Assembly (NCBI RefSeq): GCF_000746825.1
Contig: NZ_JQIV01000006.1
Span: 1,974,501 to 2,038,500 of the forward strand
Source of the DNA: Carnobacterium inhibens subsp. inhibens DSM 13024
Lineage (GTDB): Bacteria > Bacillota > Bacilli > Lactobacillales > Carnobacteriaceae
Direction: 5' to 3'
DNA length: 64,000 nt
The notes below the pieces were generated by a model that searched no databases, had not been told where the DNA came from, and was given only the letters and a program-made list of their open reading frames with translations. The position numbers and the translations under genes are program-made. Below, one piece after another: positions 1-10,010 of the stretch; positions within the stretch are counted from its first letter, which is position 1; each line of letters begins with the position of its first letter.

Positions 1-17
1 TTACATCCTTTAGTTAA

Positions 18-47
18 TTGTAAATAGCGATTCTTCCTTATTATAGC
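18..47 (+). promoter_or_regulatory. Possible promoter for the DUF1934-rpoE genes
   Basis: TTGTAA at 18-23 is followed after 17 bases by TTATAG at 41-46 (or after 18 by TATAGC). It would give a transcript carrying the riboswitch-like element at 112-163. The match to consensus is modest, and the true promoter could lie upstream of the window. Confidence 0.3.
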
Positions 48-111
48 AAATTTTGGTGTAGGGTTCTCCTTAACTGGTTTAAAAAAGCATAATCTTTCTT
101 TTATTTATGAT

Positions 112-163
112 AAGATAGAGGTGCAGTTTAGTGGAAATGACGAATTAAGGTCATTAAGCTATC
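112..163 (+). other. Truncated lysine-riboswitch-like element
   Basis: The 18 bases at 112-129 (AAGATAGAGGTGCAGTTT) are identical to the 5' core of the lysine riboswitch at 29848-29865. GATAG at 114-118 can pair with CTATC at 159-163, as in the aptamer's P1 helix, and a small AATGAC/GTCATT hairpin lies where the aptamer's other helices would be. The remaining conserved lysine-binding segments are missing, so this should not bind lysine. It may be a deletion remnant or another RNA that shares the segment. Confidence 0.4.
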
Positions 164-197
164 GTTAAATTAGGACTAATGAGCAGAGGTGAAATAA

Positions 198-629
198 TTG
201 GATTTATCAAAAGGAAGAACAGCTCAAATACATTTAGAGACGACGATCTCTCAAGGTAACGAAACTGAAAGGCATGTATTTGATGAAGCAGGTAAAGTCG
301 TTCAAATGAATTCATCTTATTATATTCGGTTTCAAGAAACGTATGAATCGGTAGTCGTTCCTGTAACAGTCAAGATTGATCCTTCTGGAGTGGTTACACT
401 TACACGTAAAGGTGATACAACTACGCGGATGAGATTTGATAAAGGGGAAAGGTTTGAAACCATTTATCGAACGCCACAAGGTGCAGTAAGTATTGAAACA
501 ATGACAAGTAATATGCAAATCAGTTACACGGATAACCCATTCTCTGGACGCATTGAGATTGATTATAATTTATTTTTAGGAAAAGAAAAATTAGGAGATT
601 ACAAATTACAATTGCTTTTTACTGTTTAA
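198..629 (+). CDS. DUF1934 family beta-barrel protein (YwiB-like)
   Basis: The 143-residue product matches the DUF1934/YwiB family, small predicted beta-barrel proteins of Firmicutes with no settled function. The sequence is mostly alternating beta-strand, has no signal peptide or membrane segment, and includes the typical C-terminal pattern ending in YKLQLLF. The TTG start at 198 follows AGAGGTG at 185-191. The gene sits just before rpoE, a placement common in lactic acid bacteria where argS often lies upstream. The family is recognised from pattern, and no activity is inferred. Confidence 0.8.
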   Translation: MDLSKGRTAQIHLETTISQGNETERHVFDEAGKVVQMNSSYYIRFQETYESVVVPVTVKIDPSGVVTLTRKGDTTTRMRFDKGERFETIYRTPQGAVSIETMTSNMQISYTDNPFSGRIEIDYNLFLGKEKLGDYKLQLLFTV

Positions 630-673
630 ATATTGTATGATAAAGAATAGACTGTTGAAAGGACGTGGCTTTC

Positions 674-1288
674 GTGAAATTAACAGAATTTGACGGGCAA
701 AACAAAAATGAATTATCAATGATTGAAGTAGCTCATGCCATCTTAGATCAAAAAGGAGAGATCCTTGATTTCTCAACTTTATTAAAAGAAGTACAAGATT
801 TTCTAAACTTAAACTCAAAAGAACTCACAAATAAAACTTCTCAATTTTATACAGATTTAAATATTGATGGTAGTTTTATTTCCTTAGGAGAAAACCGTTG
901 GGGTCTACGTTCGTGGTATCCAATCGATTTTATTGACGAAGAAGTTACTCAAGGAAATGAAGATGAAGCTCCACGCCGTAAAAAACGCAAAAAAGCGAGT
1001 GCTTTTGTCACTGGCGAAGACGACATTGATTACAATGATGACGATCCTGAAGACAATGACGAACCTGAAGAAGACGAAGAAGACGATACTACTTACGGTG
1101 GACGTGTGGATGTTGACGTGCATGGTGTAATGGTTGACGATGAAGACAAAGAAGACTTAGGTGAATACAAAGCTGATTTGTCTGAATTAGGTACAGATGA
1201 CGAAGAAGATGAATTGCCTGATGGTGTCGAAGGTGATCTTACAATCATTGAAGATGAGGACGAGGACGATTCTGACGAAGAATATTAA
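674..1288 (+). CDS. rpoE: DNA-directed RNA polymerase delta subunit
   Basis: Delta is a Firmicutes-specific RNA polymerase subunit that increases recycling and sensitivity to the initiating nucleotide. The N-terminal 90 or so residues form the HARE-HTH domain (ending near NRWGLRSWYP). A short basic KKRKK patch follows, then a disordered tail of almost only Asp and Glu. GTG at 674 is preferred to GTG at 665, because GAAAGGA at 657-663 sits 10 bases before the former and one base before the latter. This gives 204 residues. It precedes pyrG, as in Bacillus. Confidence 0.93.
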   Translation: MKLTEFDGQNKNELSMIEVAHAILDQKGEILDFSTLLKEVQDFLNLNSKELTNKTSQFYTDLNIDGSFISLGENRWGLRSWYPIDFIDEEVTQGNEDEAPRRKKRKKASAFVTGEDDIDYNDDDPEDNDEPEEDEEDDTTYGGRVDVDVHGVMVDDEDKEDLGEYKADLSELGTDDEEDELPDGVEGDLTIIEDEDEDDSDEEY

Positions 1289-1340
1289 TAACATTTATGG
1301 TTATAGACTGTTTCTTAGATAATTTTTTGAAAGGAAACAC

Positions 1341-1380
1341 TTGACGCTTCCTGGAGAAATGTGTATTATCTATATTGGGC
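1341..1380 (+). promoter_or_regulatory. pyrG promoter with GGGC start site
   Basis: TTGACG at 1341-1346 and TATTAT at 1364-1369 are separated by 17 bases, and the predicted start is GGGC at 1377-1380. In Bacillus subtilis pyrG, transcripts starting GGGC gain extra G residues by slippage when CTP is low, and the poly-G end disrupts the downstream terminator. The same start and a matching C/U-rich terminator strand are present here. Use of that mechanism is inference from this match. Confidence 0.8.
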
Positions 1381-1402
1381 TCCCTTGAAGTGATTTAAGG
1401 GA
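1381..1402 (+). other. Small hairpin at the 5' end of the pyrG leader
   Basis: TCCCTT at 1381-1386 can pair with AAGGGA at 1397-1402, directly after the GGG transcription start. It could compete with pairing of an extended 5' poly-G to other C-rich segments of the leader. Its role is unknown. Confidence 0.45.
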
Positions 1403-1425
1403 CAGGAACTGAAAGTAATCAATAT

Positions 1426-1470
1426 AAAGCTCCCTATTCTACTAGTGAATAGGGAGCTTTATTTTTTATT
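1426..1470 (+). terminator. pyrG leader attenuator
   Basis: A perfect 13-bp stem pairs 1426-1438 with 1448-1460 (AAAGCTCCCTATT and its complement) around a 9-base loop, and a T-rich tract follows. The upstream arm contains GCTCCCT, the target for pairing with a slipped poly-G 5' end when CTP is limiting. It lies between the pyrG promoter and the pyrG start. Confidence 0.88.
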
Positions 1471-1528
1471 TATGCCAAAAAAGAAAAAGCGTTTAGTGTC
1501 AACTTTTCTTTTACCCTAATAAGTTTAA

Positions 1529-3142
<1,614 letters not shown>

Positions 3143-3275
3143 TTATGAAAAGGGTATGAAAACTAGATTAGGATTATAATAAATATGGATATTTTAATGT
3201 GTTTTTGATATAATAACAACGTTGACTAAGAGTATCTTAGTAAATAAAAAGATTTCCTTAAGGAGGAAAAAATAT

Positions 3276-4133
3276 ATGAGTCGTTTAGTTAGTATGACAG
3301 ATATGTTAAACAAAGCATTAGAAGGTAAATACGCTGTAGGTCAATTCAACATCAACAACCTTGAATGGACACAATCTGTATTAGAAGCTGCTGAAGCAGA
3401 AAAATCACCAGTTATTTTAGGTGTTTCTGAAGGAGCAGGAAAATACATGGGTGGCGTTAAAGTTGTATCAGCAATGGTTGAAGCTTTAATGGAAACAATG
3501 AACATTACTGTACCAGTTGCATTACACTTAGACCATGGTTCTTCTTTTGAAAGCTGTAAAGCTGCAATTGATGCTGGTTTTTCTTCTGTAATGATCGACA
3601 ACTCTGCATACGTAATTGATGAAAATATTGAAGCAACTAAAAAAGTTGTTGAATATGCTCATTCAAAAGGCGCATCAGTAGAAGCTGAAGTTGGAACTGT
3701 TGGTGGGACTGAAGATGGCGTTACTGGTGGAGTTCAATATGCAGATGCTCAAGAATGTCTACGTATGGTAACTGAAGCTAAAATTGATGCTTTAGCAGCT
3801 GCTTTAGGATCAGTACATGGTGATTATGAAGGCGAACCTGTTCTAGGTTTCGACGAAATGAAAATCATCTCTGACTTAACTAAAACTCCTTTAGTATTAC
3901 ATGGTGGATCTGGAATCCCAGAATTCCAAATTAAAAAAGCTATCGAAAATGGACATTCAAAAATCAATGTAAACACTGAATTGCAACAAGTTTGGACAAA
4001 AGCTGTACGTGAAAAATTAAACTCTGATGATAAAGTTTATGACCCACGTAAAGTTATTGCACCAGGTAAAGCTGCAATCATTGCTACAGTTACACAAACT
4101 ATGCAAAGATTTGGATCTTCTAACAAAGCTTAA
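3276..4133 (+). CDS. fba: Class II fructose-bisphosphate aldolase
   Basis: The enzyme cleaves fructose 1,6-bisphosphate to glyceraldehyde 3-phosphate and dihydroxyacetone phosphate with a divalent metal. Visible class II motifs include HLDHGSS (metal ligand and catalytic region), [10 protein letters not shown] and LHGGSGIP. The ATG at 3276 follows a strong AAGGAGG at 3260-3266 and gives 285 residues; an in-frame TTG at 3222 lacks a ribosome site. Codon use is strongly biased, as expected for a highly expressed glycolytic gene. The pyrG-fba-murA-rho order is common in Firmicutes. Confidence 0.96.
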   Translation: MSRLVSMTDMLNKALEGKYAVGQFNINNLEWTQSVLEAAEAEKSPVILGVSEGAGKYMGGVKVVSAMVEALMETMNITVPVALHLDHGSSFESCKAAIDAGFSSVMIDNSAYVIDENIEATKKVVEYAHSKGASVEAEVGTVGGTEDGVTGGVQYADAQECLRMVTEAKIDALAAALGSVHGDYEGEPVLGFDEMKIISDLTKTPLVLHGGSGIPEFQIKKAIENGHSKINVNTELQQVWTKAVREKLNSDDKVYDPRKVIAPGKAAIIATVTQTMQRFGSSNKA

Positions 4134-4150
4134 CAATGACAATTAATCGA

Positions 4151-4186
4151 AAGAGGTTCGGGATAGTATCCCAACCTCTTTTTTTT
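4151..4186 (+). terminator. Terminator after fba
   Basis: AAGAGGTT at 4151-4158 pairs with AACCTCTT at 4173-4180, with an inner GGGATAGTATCCC hairpin, followed by a run of T. Confidence 0.9.
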
Positions 4187-4469
4187 GCCCTTTTCATCTT
4201 ATTAGAAGGATAAAGCTAACATTTATGATCCGGTTAAATTAGCTGAAAGATATAGTAATTGTAAGTTGTTTTGAGATGTAGTAAGATTAAAACAGCTTGT
4301 TTACATAGGTAAAAAGGCTAAAATCAATACAGTTGTTATCAGAAAAAGTTGTGTTGATTTCATAAAATTAATCAAATAAAAATAACCTGTTTAAGAATAT
4401 ATAAAATTTACCCAGTTTTCTTATTTTTTAGAAGAAACAACCTTTTTAGAAAAAAGATGGAGGTACAAC
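4187..4469 (+). other. A/T-rich intergenic stretch before murA
   Basis: There is no gene-length reading frame. It probably holds the murA-rho promoter; a weak candidate is TTGTTT-16-TAAAAT near 4300-4327. A short inverted repeat, TTGATT...AATCAA, lies near 4353-4375. Nothing else is recognised. Confidence 0.4.
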
Positions 4470-5738
4470 ATGAAGAAATTAGTCATTAATGGTGGGAGAA
4501 AATTATCTGGCGAAGTAACCATCAATGGAGCAAAAAATAGTACAGTTGCTTTGATTCCGGCAGCAATTTTGGCAGATTCGCCTGTTGTTTTAGAAGGTGT
4601 ACCAGATATTCAAGATGTCCACTCATTGATTGATATTCTGAATGTCATGAATGTGGATACCACATTTGAGGGAACAACACTTACCATAGATCCAACTCAC
4701 ATAGTCTCAATTCCTATGCCAAATGGAAAAATCAAAAGTTTACGAGCGTCTTATTATTTTATGGGTGCTTTATTAACCAAGTTTGGCAAAGGTGTTGTAG
4801 GTTTGCCTGGAGGATGCTTTTTAGGACCTCGACCAATAGATCAACATTTAAAAGGATTCCGTGCTTTAGGAGCAACCGTGGATAATGAAATGGGAGCTAT
4901 GTATTTACGAACAGATCAAAATGGATTAGTCGGTACCCGAATGTATCTAGATGTTGTTTCGATCGGAGCTACTATTAATATTATGTTAGCTGCAGTGAAA
5001 GCTAAAGGCAAAACGATTATTGAAAATGCTGCTCGTGAACCAGAAATTATTGATGTGGCTACCTTATTAAATAATATGGGTGCAAAAATAAGAGGAGCAG
5101 GTACCGATGTGATCCGTATTGATGGTGTTGACGAATTGCATGGTTGCCGCCATACGATCATCCCAGATCGTATTGAAGCTGGGACTTATCTGTCTATGGC
5201 AGCAGCTGCCGGATCAGAAGTTTTAGTGAAAAACGTTATTGTCGAACACTTAGAAGGCCTAGTGGCTAAAATGGAAGAAATGGGTGTACCAATGGAAATT
5301 GGGGAAGACAGTATCTTGGTCAAAGAAGCTACTCATTTAAAACCGATAAATGTAAAAACACTTCCGTATCCCGGCTTTGCAACGGATTTACAACAACCTT
5401 TAACACCTCTTTTACTAAAAGCAACTGGTACCTCTTTAATTACAGATACTATATACCCTAAAAGAGTTAAACACATACCTGAGCTGGTCCGAATGGGAGC
5501 GAATGCTCGTGTTGAAAGTGATATGATCCTGCTTGAAGGACCAAGCCAATTGCAAGGTGTAGAAGTAGAAGCTAGCGATTTAAGAGCGGGAGCTTGCCTT
5601 GTAACTGCAGGTTTAATGGCAAAGGGAACAACAACGATTACTGGTGTTGAAAATATTTTACGCGGTTACGATCAAATCATAGAGAAATTAACGGCTTTAG
5701 GTGCAGATGTTCGTATGATTGAAGATGAAAATAAATAG
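4470..5738 (+). CDS. murA2: UDP-N-acetylglucosamine 1-carboxyvinyltransferase (second-type MurA)
   Basis: MurA transfers enolpyruvate from PEP to UDP-GlcNAc, the first committed step of peptidoglycan synthesis. The 422-residue protein shows the GAKN motif with Lys22 and Asn23 and the loop Cys116 in GGCFLGPRP, the residue that reacts with PEP and fosfomycin. Position next to fba and rho matches the murZ/murAB paralogue of Firmicutes rather than the one in the ATP synthase region. The stop is 12 bases from rho, so the two are probably cotranscribed. Confidence 0.93.
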   Translation: MKKLVINGGRKLSGEVTINGAKNSTVALIPAAILADSPVVLEGVPDIQDVHSLIDILNVMNVDTTFEGTTLTIDPTHIVSIPMPNGKIKSLRASYYFMGALLTKFGKGVVGLPGGCFLGPRPIDQHLKGFRALGATVDNEMGAMYLRTDQNGLVGTRMYLDVVSIGATINIMLAAVKAKGKTIIENAAREPEIIDVATLLNNMGAKIRGAGTDVIRIDGVDELHGCRHTIIPDRIEAGTYLSMAAAAGSEVLVKNVIVEHLEGLVAKMEEMGVPMEIGEDSILVKEATHLKPINVKTLPYPGFATDLQQPLTPLLLKATGTSLITDTIYPKRVKHIPELVRMGANARVESDMILLEGPSQLQGVEVEASDLRAGACLVTAGLMAKGTTTITGVENILRGYDQIIEKLTALGADVRMIEDENK

Positions 5739-5750
5739 GAGTTAACGAAT

Positions 5751-7046
5751 ATGAGTGAGTTACTAACATTAGCCCAATTAGAATTGAAAACATTAAAAGA
5801 GATTTACAACTACGCAAAAGAACTCAAAATACCTTACTATAGCCAGATGAATAAAAAAGAATTAGCATTGGCTGTTATAAGGGCGCAAGAAGAAAAACAA
5901 GGATTTTTTATTGTAGAAGGTGTGCTAGATATTATGGCACAACAAGATTTTGGTTTTTTGCGCCCAATCAACTACACACCTAGTAAAGAAGATATTTATA
6001 TTTCTTCTTCTCAAATCAAACGTTTTGGTTTGAGAAATGGAGATAAAGTGTCGGGTAAAGCTAGACCGCCAAAACCATCTGAACGTTATTATGGTCTAAT
6101 GCACGTGAACCTTGTGAATGGGAAAGATCCGGAAGATGCAAAAGAACGTCCTCACTTCCCAGCGTTAACACCTCTTTATCCTGAAAAACAAATTACTCTG
6201 GAAACAACACAAACTAAGATTTCAAACCGCATGATAGATATTTTAGCTCCCGTAGGTTTTGGTCAAAGGGGTTTGATTGTAGCACCTCCTAAAGCAGGGA
6301 AAACTATTTTATTAAAAGAAATCGCAAATGGAATCGCTGAAAATTATCCTGATGCAGAGTTGATTATTTTATTGATTGATGAACGTCCAGAAGAAGTGAC
6401 GGATATTGAAAGAAGTGTAAAAGGAGAAGTTGTCTCTTCAACTTTTGACCAGCAACCACAAAACCATGTACGTGTAACAGAATTGGTTTTAGAAAGAGCC
6501 ATGCGATTAGTGGAAGATAAACGAGACGTTATTATTTTAATGGATAGCATCACACGTTTAGCTCGTGCTTACAACTTGGTTCTTCCTCCAAGTGGAAGAA
6601 CCTTAAGTGGTGGTTTGGATCCGGCAGCATTGTATCGTCCTAAGCGATTTTTTGGAGCTGCGAGAAATATTGAAGAAGGTGGAAGCTTAACGATTCTGGC
6701 GACAGCCTTAGTAGACACTGGAAGCCGAATGGACGATATGATCTATGAAGAATTTAAAGGTACAGGGAATTCAGAATTACACTTATCAAGAGAACTTGCT
6801 GAACGTCGTATTTTCCCAGCAATCGATATTAAAAAATCAAGTACACGAAAAGAAGAACTTTTATTGGAAAATAGTAGATTAGAAATGATTTGGAAATTGC
6901 GGCATGCAATGATCGGAGATGCTTTAGATCTAACAGATCAATTTATAAAAGGGCTGCGTAAATCAGAAAACAATCAAGATTTTTTTGAGCATTTCACGGA
7001 TAAAACCATTACTCAAACAAGAAATTCAAGAAGTTCTCATCGCTAA
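5751..7046 (+). CDS. rho: Transcription termination factor Rho
   Basis: Rho is a hexameric RNA-dependent ATPase that ends untranslated transcripts. The 431-residue protein has the N-terminal Rho_N helices, an RNA-binding cold-shock-like domain around residues 52-120 (GFGFL-like motif DFGFLRP) and an ATPase domain with Walker A APPKAGKT at 178-185 and [12 protein letters not shown] downstream. It lacks the long polar insertions found in some actinobacterial Rho proteins. It follows murA2 by 12 bases, the usual Firmicutes arrangement. Confidence 0.97.
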   Translation: MSELLTLAQLELKTLKEIYNYAKELKIPYYSQMNKKELALAVIRAQEEKQGFFIVEGVLDIMAQQDFGFLRPINYTPSKEDIYISSSQIKRFGLRNGDKVSGKARPPKPSERYYGLMHVNLVNGKDPEDAKERPHFPALTPLYPEKQITLETTQTKISNRMIDILAPVGFGQRGLIVAPPKAGKTILLKEIANGIAENYPDAELIILLIDERPEEVTDIERSVKGEVVSSTFDQQPQNHVRVTELVLERAMRLVEDKRDVIILMDSITRLARAYNLVLPPSGRTLSGGLDPAALYRPKRFFGAARNIEEGGSLTILATALVDTGSRMDDMIYEEFKGTGNSELHLSRELAERRIFPAIDIKKSSTRKEELLLENSRLEMIWKLRHAMIGDALDLTDQFIKGLRKSENNQDFFEHFTDKTITQTRNSRSSHR

Positions 7047-7086
7047 TGATTTTTGTTTAACAGGTTTAATTTCTAATAAAAAGTGA

Positions 7087-7115
7087 TTGCTTTGTGTAGA
7101 CAAATATGCTATCAT
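7087..7115 (+). promoter_or_regulatory. rpmE2 promoter
   Basis: TTGCTT at 7087-7092 and TATCAT at 7110-7115 are 17 bases apart. They would drive rpmE2 independently of rho, about 65 bases before its start. Confidence 0.6.
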
Positions 7116-7146
7116 GCTAATGTTGTCTAAAGACAAAATAAGAACT

Positions 7147-7167
7147 CTGATTCAGCAGATGCATCAG
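7147..7167 (+). promoter_or_regulatory. Possible L31 leader hairpin
   Basis: CTGAT at 7147-7151 pairs with ATCAG at 7163-7167, just before the AAGGAG ribosome site of rpmE2. Firmicutes L31 genes are reported to carry small autoregulatory leaders, and this hairpin is in the right place. The assignment is by position only. Confidence 0.3.
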
Positions 7168-7188
7168 GGCACAAGGAGAGATTCATAT

Positions 7189-7458
7189 ATGAAACAAGCA
7201 ATTCATCCAGATTACAGACAAGTTGTGTTTATGGATACTACAACAGGCTATAAATTCTTATCAGGTTCAACTAAAAATTCAAGTGAAACAGTTGAATGGG
7301 AAGACGGTTCTACTTACCCAATGATCCGTGTCGAAATTTCATCTGACTCACACCCATTCTACACAGGACGTCAAAAATTTACACAAGCAGACGGACGTGT
7401 GGACCGTTTCAACAAAAAATATGGTATCGCAGACGCAAACAAAAAAGAAGAAGCTTAA
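7189..7458 (+). CDS. rpmE2: 50S ribosomal protein L31, type B
   Basis: This 89-residue protein opens [10 protein letters not shown] and carries the type B hallmark insert. It has no cysteines at the CxxC zinc site of type A L31, so it is the zinc-independent form. In B. subtilis the type B paralogue is induced when zinc is short. No zinc-uptake-regulator box is obvious here, so it may be the constitutive L31 of this organism. The ATG at 7189 follows AAGGAGAG; an in-frame upstream TTG at 7087 lies inside the promoter and is rejected. Confidence 0.95.
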   Translation: MKQAIHPDYRQVVFMDTTTGYKFLSGSTKNSSETVEWEDGSTYPMIRVEISSDSHPFYTGRQKFTQADGRVDRFNKKYGIADANKKEEA

Positions 7459-7478
7459 TAATATCTTGTTTTTTTGGA

Positions 7479-7509
7479 AAAAGGTTGGACAATTGTCCAA
7501 CCTTTTTTT
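7479..7509 (+). terminator. Terminator after rpmE2
   Basis: The palindrome AAAGGTTGGACAATTGTCCA continues to AACCTTT and ends in seven T residues. Confidence 0.92.
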
Positions 7510-7836
7510 GCGTTTTGGTACGATAAAAGAGAAAGATGGGTAAATTCATGAATTGGGTATTCAACTTAAAAGACGAAATAATTTAGTCTCTTATCTGATT
7601 GAGAGGGTAGATTCTAAAGTTAGTTAGTAATAGTTTGATTTACAATAGAGAGTAAGTTATTTTTATTTTTTTAATAAATAATTTATTTCATTGTAACGCG
7701 CGCAATTGTCATATTAATGACTTAATAAAACGGTTGCAAGGTTTGTTTGTAACCAGAATATCACCTAACTGATACAGATTAGTTGAGATGCAAGTAGTAC
7801 AATGAAAGGGATAAAAGACAAGGGGAGAAATGTGTC
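7510..7836 (+). other. Intergenic stretch before the 255-residue unknown gene
   Basis: There is no convincing gene. It contains A/T-rich runs, an imperfect inverted repeat GGTTGCAA...TTTGTAACC near 7732-7755, and a TACAAT that could be the -10 of the next gene with a poor -35. Confidence 0.4.
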
Positions 7837-8604
7837 GTGCCTTCAGAAGCTACTTATGTTCATTTAGATACTATTACAAATGCTGTTTTGAGTAAAGGAA
7901 TCACGATGAACGAATACAAAGATGTTGTCAAAAAACCGCCAAAAAATATTTTATTGCTGACTGCCCCCAAAGGTATTGGTGAGTATGATTCTCACACTGG
8001 TTTTCGTATGGTACGAGGATTAGCAAAAGTTCAAGAATACTTTGACCAAAATCAACCTACGAATGGTGTTCCTTCTAATTGGATTGATTTCGAAAGTATC
8101 GAATTAATGAGACAACTGACACCAATTGAAATTTCTGAGCTGCTTTATATTGCACACGCCCATACACATCTGCATTCGCCTTTTTATTATAAACTACAAA
8201 ATAATTTTATCCATTTAACGCTACCCAAAGGGATGACAAAAGTATATTATCGAAAATTAGAACAATTTTATAGTATTTTATCAGTCAATATAACGAATAA
8301 TGTAGAGAAGAAAATAAATGATAAAAAAAATGTCTTTCTTTTTAAAAAAGCCAAAAAAATTGCACGTATGCCAATTTCGGATGTCAAAGAATTGCTCCCG
8401 TTACTTAGAGAAGGAGTGCTTTTCTCATTCGAAAATATGAAGTGTAACCAAGGAATTTATGAAATACCTGTGTATCTAACAGAAGATCGAATGAAATCTC
8501 TAAACAAAAATTTCTTAGAAAAAGATCTAATGGGACACATTTGTTTAGATGAAAAGGATCAAAAATGGTTTTTTAAAGAAGAAAGTAGTTTACAGCCAAT
8601 ATAA
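7837..8604 (+). CDS. Hypothetical protein, 255 residues, not recognised
   Basis: A GTG start at 7837 follows AGGGGAG at 7821-7827. The protein is hydrophilic, has no signal peptide or membrane segment, and is basic in the middle (residues about 150-190, with KKAKKIARMP). Notable segments are a His-rich AHAHTHLHSPFYY near residue 109 and a conserved-looking LLTAPKGIGEYD near residue 40. It stands alone in front of ddl with its own leader. It cannot be assigned to a family from the sequence alone. Confidence 0.7.
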   Translation: MPSEATYVHLDTITNAVLSKGITMNEYKDVVKKPPKNILLLTAPKGIGEYDSHTGFRMVRGLAKVQEYFDQNQPTNGVPSNWIDFESIELMRQLTPIEISELLYIAHAHTHLHSPFYYKLQNNFIHLTLPKGMTKVYYRKLEQFYSILSVNITNNVEKKINDKKNVFLFKKAKKIARMPISDVKELLPLLREGVLFSFENMKCNQGIYEIPVYLTEDRMKSLNKNFLEKDLMGHICLDEKDQKWFFKEESSLQPI

Positions 8605-8632
8605 GATAAAGCTCTAAAAGTGAACGAATTGG

Positions 8633-8667
8633 TTCAGTCTGGTAAGGGAAAGTTCTGCCAGATTGAA
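8633..8667 (+). repeat. Inverted repeat between the unknown gene and ddl
   Basis: TTCAGTCTGG at 8633-8642 pairs with CCAGATTGAA at 8658-8667 (one G-T pair) around a 15-base loop. It is not directly followed by a T run; a T run comes about 24 bases later. It may be a weak terminator or a structured leader. Confidence 0.4.
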
Positions 8668-8740
8668 TAGATGCGCTGCTTGAAGGGCTTTTTTTAATTG
8701 TTGTTTCGAAATATGTACGCTATTTTTATATAAAAAAATA

Positions 8741-8749
8741 TGGTACAAT
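8741..8749 (+). promoter_or_regulatory. ddl promoter, extended -10
   Basis: TGGTACAAT is an extended -10 element at 8741-8749 with no clear -35. It is about 60 bases before the ddl start. Confidence 0.5.
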
Positions 8750-8810
8750 ACTTCTTGAATTATAAAGAGTTTGAGGTAAAGATACCTAAGTAAATTCGGA
8801 GGATAACTAA

Positions 8811-9902
8811 ATGAAAATCTTTCTAGTATATGGTGGAAAGAGTGCAGAACACGATATTTCAATTCTGACTGCTTTTTCTATTATTAAAGAAGTGTATTAT
8901 GATTATTATGAAGTAGAGCCTATATATATTACAAAGAGTGGGCAGTGGATAAAAGGTGCTATCATTCAACAAGCTAGCGATGTTGAGAATTCAGAGTCTT
9001 TAAAATTAACAGTTTCAGATAAAGCTCATTTTATAACTGGTGTAAATCAATCTTCTGAAGGTATATTGATTCAACCTTCAGATATAAAAGAAGAAAGCGC
9101 AGTAGTTTTTCCTGTTTTACATGGACCTAATGGAGAAGATGGAACAGTTCAAGGGCTATTTGAAGTCATTGGAATGCCTTATGTAGGGGCTGGTGTCTTA
9201 GCTAGTGCATGTGGCATGGATAAGATCATTAGTAAACAGCTTTTTCAACAAGCTGGTTTACCACAAGTTCCATATGTTCCTGTACGAAAAGTGCAATGGC
9301 TGAATGATCAAGAAAGTGTTTTTAAACAATGTGAAGGAACATTATTTTATCCAATGTATATAAAACCGGCTAATCTTGGTTCCAGTGTCGGAATTAGTAA
9401 AGCTGAGAATAGAGAAGATCTAATTAGTGCTATCGAATTAGCTTTACGCTATGACCGAAGAATTGTTGTTGAGCAAGGAATCGAGGCTAGAGAAATTGAA
9501 GTAGCTGTTCTGGGAAATGATGATATCCACGTTTCAGTTCCAGGTGAATTAGTGAAAACAGTTGATTTCTATGATTATGATTCAAAATACATCAACAATG
9601 ACGTGGTCATGCAAATACCGGCTTTGGTTTCTGAAGAAGTTAATGTACGGTTACGTGAATATGCAGTGCGAGCTTTTCAAGCCCTTGATGGAAGTGGATT
9701 GAGTCGTTGTGATTTCTTTTTAACCAGCAATGAAGAGTTATTCATTAATGAGGTAAATACGATGCCTGGTTTCACCCAATTTAGTATGTATCCTACTCTA
9801 TGGAAAAATACTGGGTTGAACTACGGCGATTTAGTTGAAGAATTGATTCAACTAGCTTTAAGAAGACATCAAGAGCGTCTGTCTTTTCAAGATAATGACT
9901 AA
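8811..9902 (+). CDS. ddl: D-alanine--D-alanine ligase
   Basis: The ATP-grasp enzyme makes the D-Ala-D-Ala dipeptide used in peptidoglycan. The 363-residue protein shows VYGGKSAEHDIS at the N-terminus, LHGPNGEDGT, the ATP-grasp core and FINEVNTMPGFT at the Mg/ATP site. The omega-loop reads DYDSKY with Tyr260, the residue linked to D-Ala-D-Ala rather than D-Ala-D-Lac formation. This is consistent with a vancomycin-sensitive cell wall. AGGAGG-like CGGAGG precedes the ATG. murF follows after a terminator. Confidence 0.96.
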   Translation: MKIFLVYGGKSAEHDISILTAFSIIKEVYYDYYEVEPIYITKSGQWIKGAIIQQASDVENSESLKLTVSDKAHFITGVNQSSEGILIQPSDIKEESAVVFPVLHGPNGEDGTVQGLFEVIGMPYVGAGVLASACGMDKIISKQLFQQAGLPQVPYVPVRKVQWLNDQESVFKQCEGTLFYPMYIKPANLGSSVGISKAENREDLISAIELALRYDRRIVVEQGIEAREIEVAVLGNDDIHVSVPGELVKTVDFYDYDSKYINNDVVMQIPALVSEEVNVRLREYAVRAFQALDGSGLSRCDFFLTSNEELFINEVNTMPGFTQFSMYPTLWKNTGLNYGDLVEELIQLALRRHQERLSFQDND

Positions 9903-9926
9903 CTATGAGTAATGAAAATTAGCGAT

Positions 9927-9969
9927 AGAAACAGAGGCTGGGATGTATGTCCTGGTCTCTGTTTCTTTC
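9927..9969 (+). terminator. Terminator between ddl and murF
   Basis: AGAAACAGAG at 9927-9936 pairs with CTCTGTTTCT at 9957-9966. The trailing T run is short, so read-through into murF is possible; no clear murF promoter is seen. Confidence 0.7.
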
Positions 9970-10010
9970 AAGAACGGTGTTTTATTTAAGTGGAATTAAG
10001 GAGGGCAATT

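Noticed and set aside
905-1123. Reverse and forward frames opposite the rpoE acidic tail
   Set aside because: They arise from the repetitive Asp/Glu codons; no ribosome site or protein pattern.
3222-3275. N-terminal extension of fba from a TTG
   Set aside because: The strong AAGGAGG is inside the extension and the family starts at the ATG at 3276.
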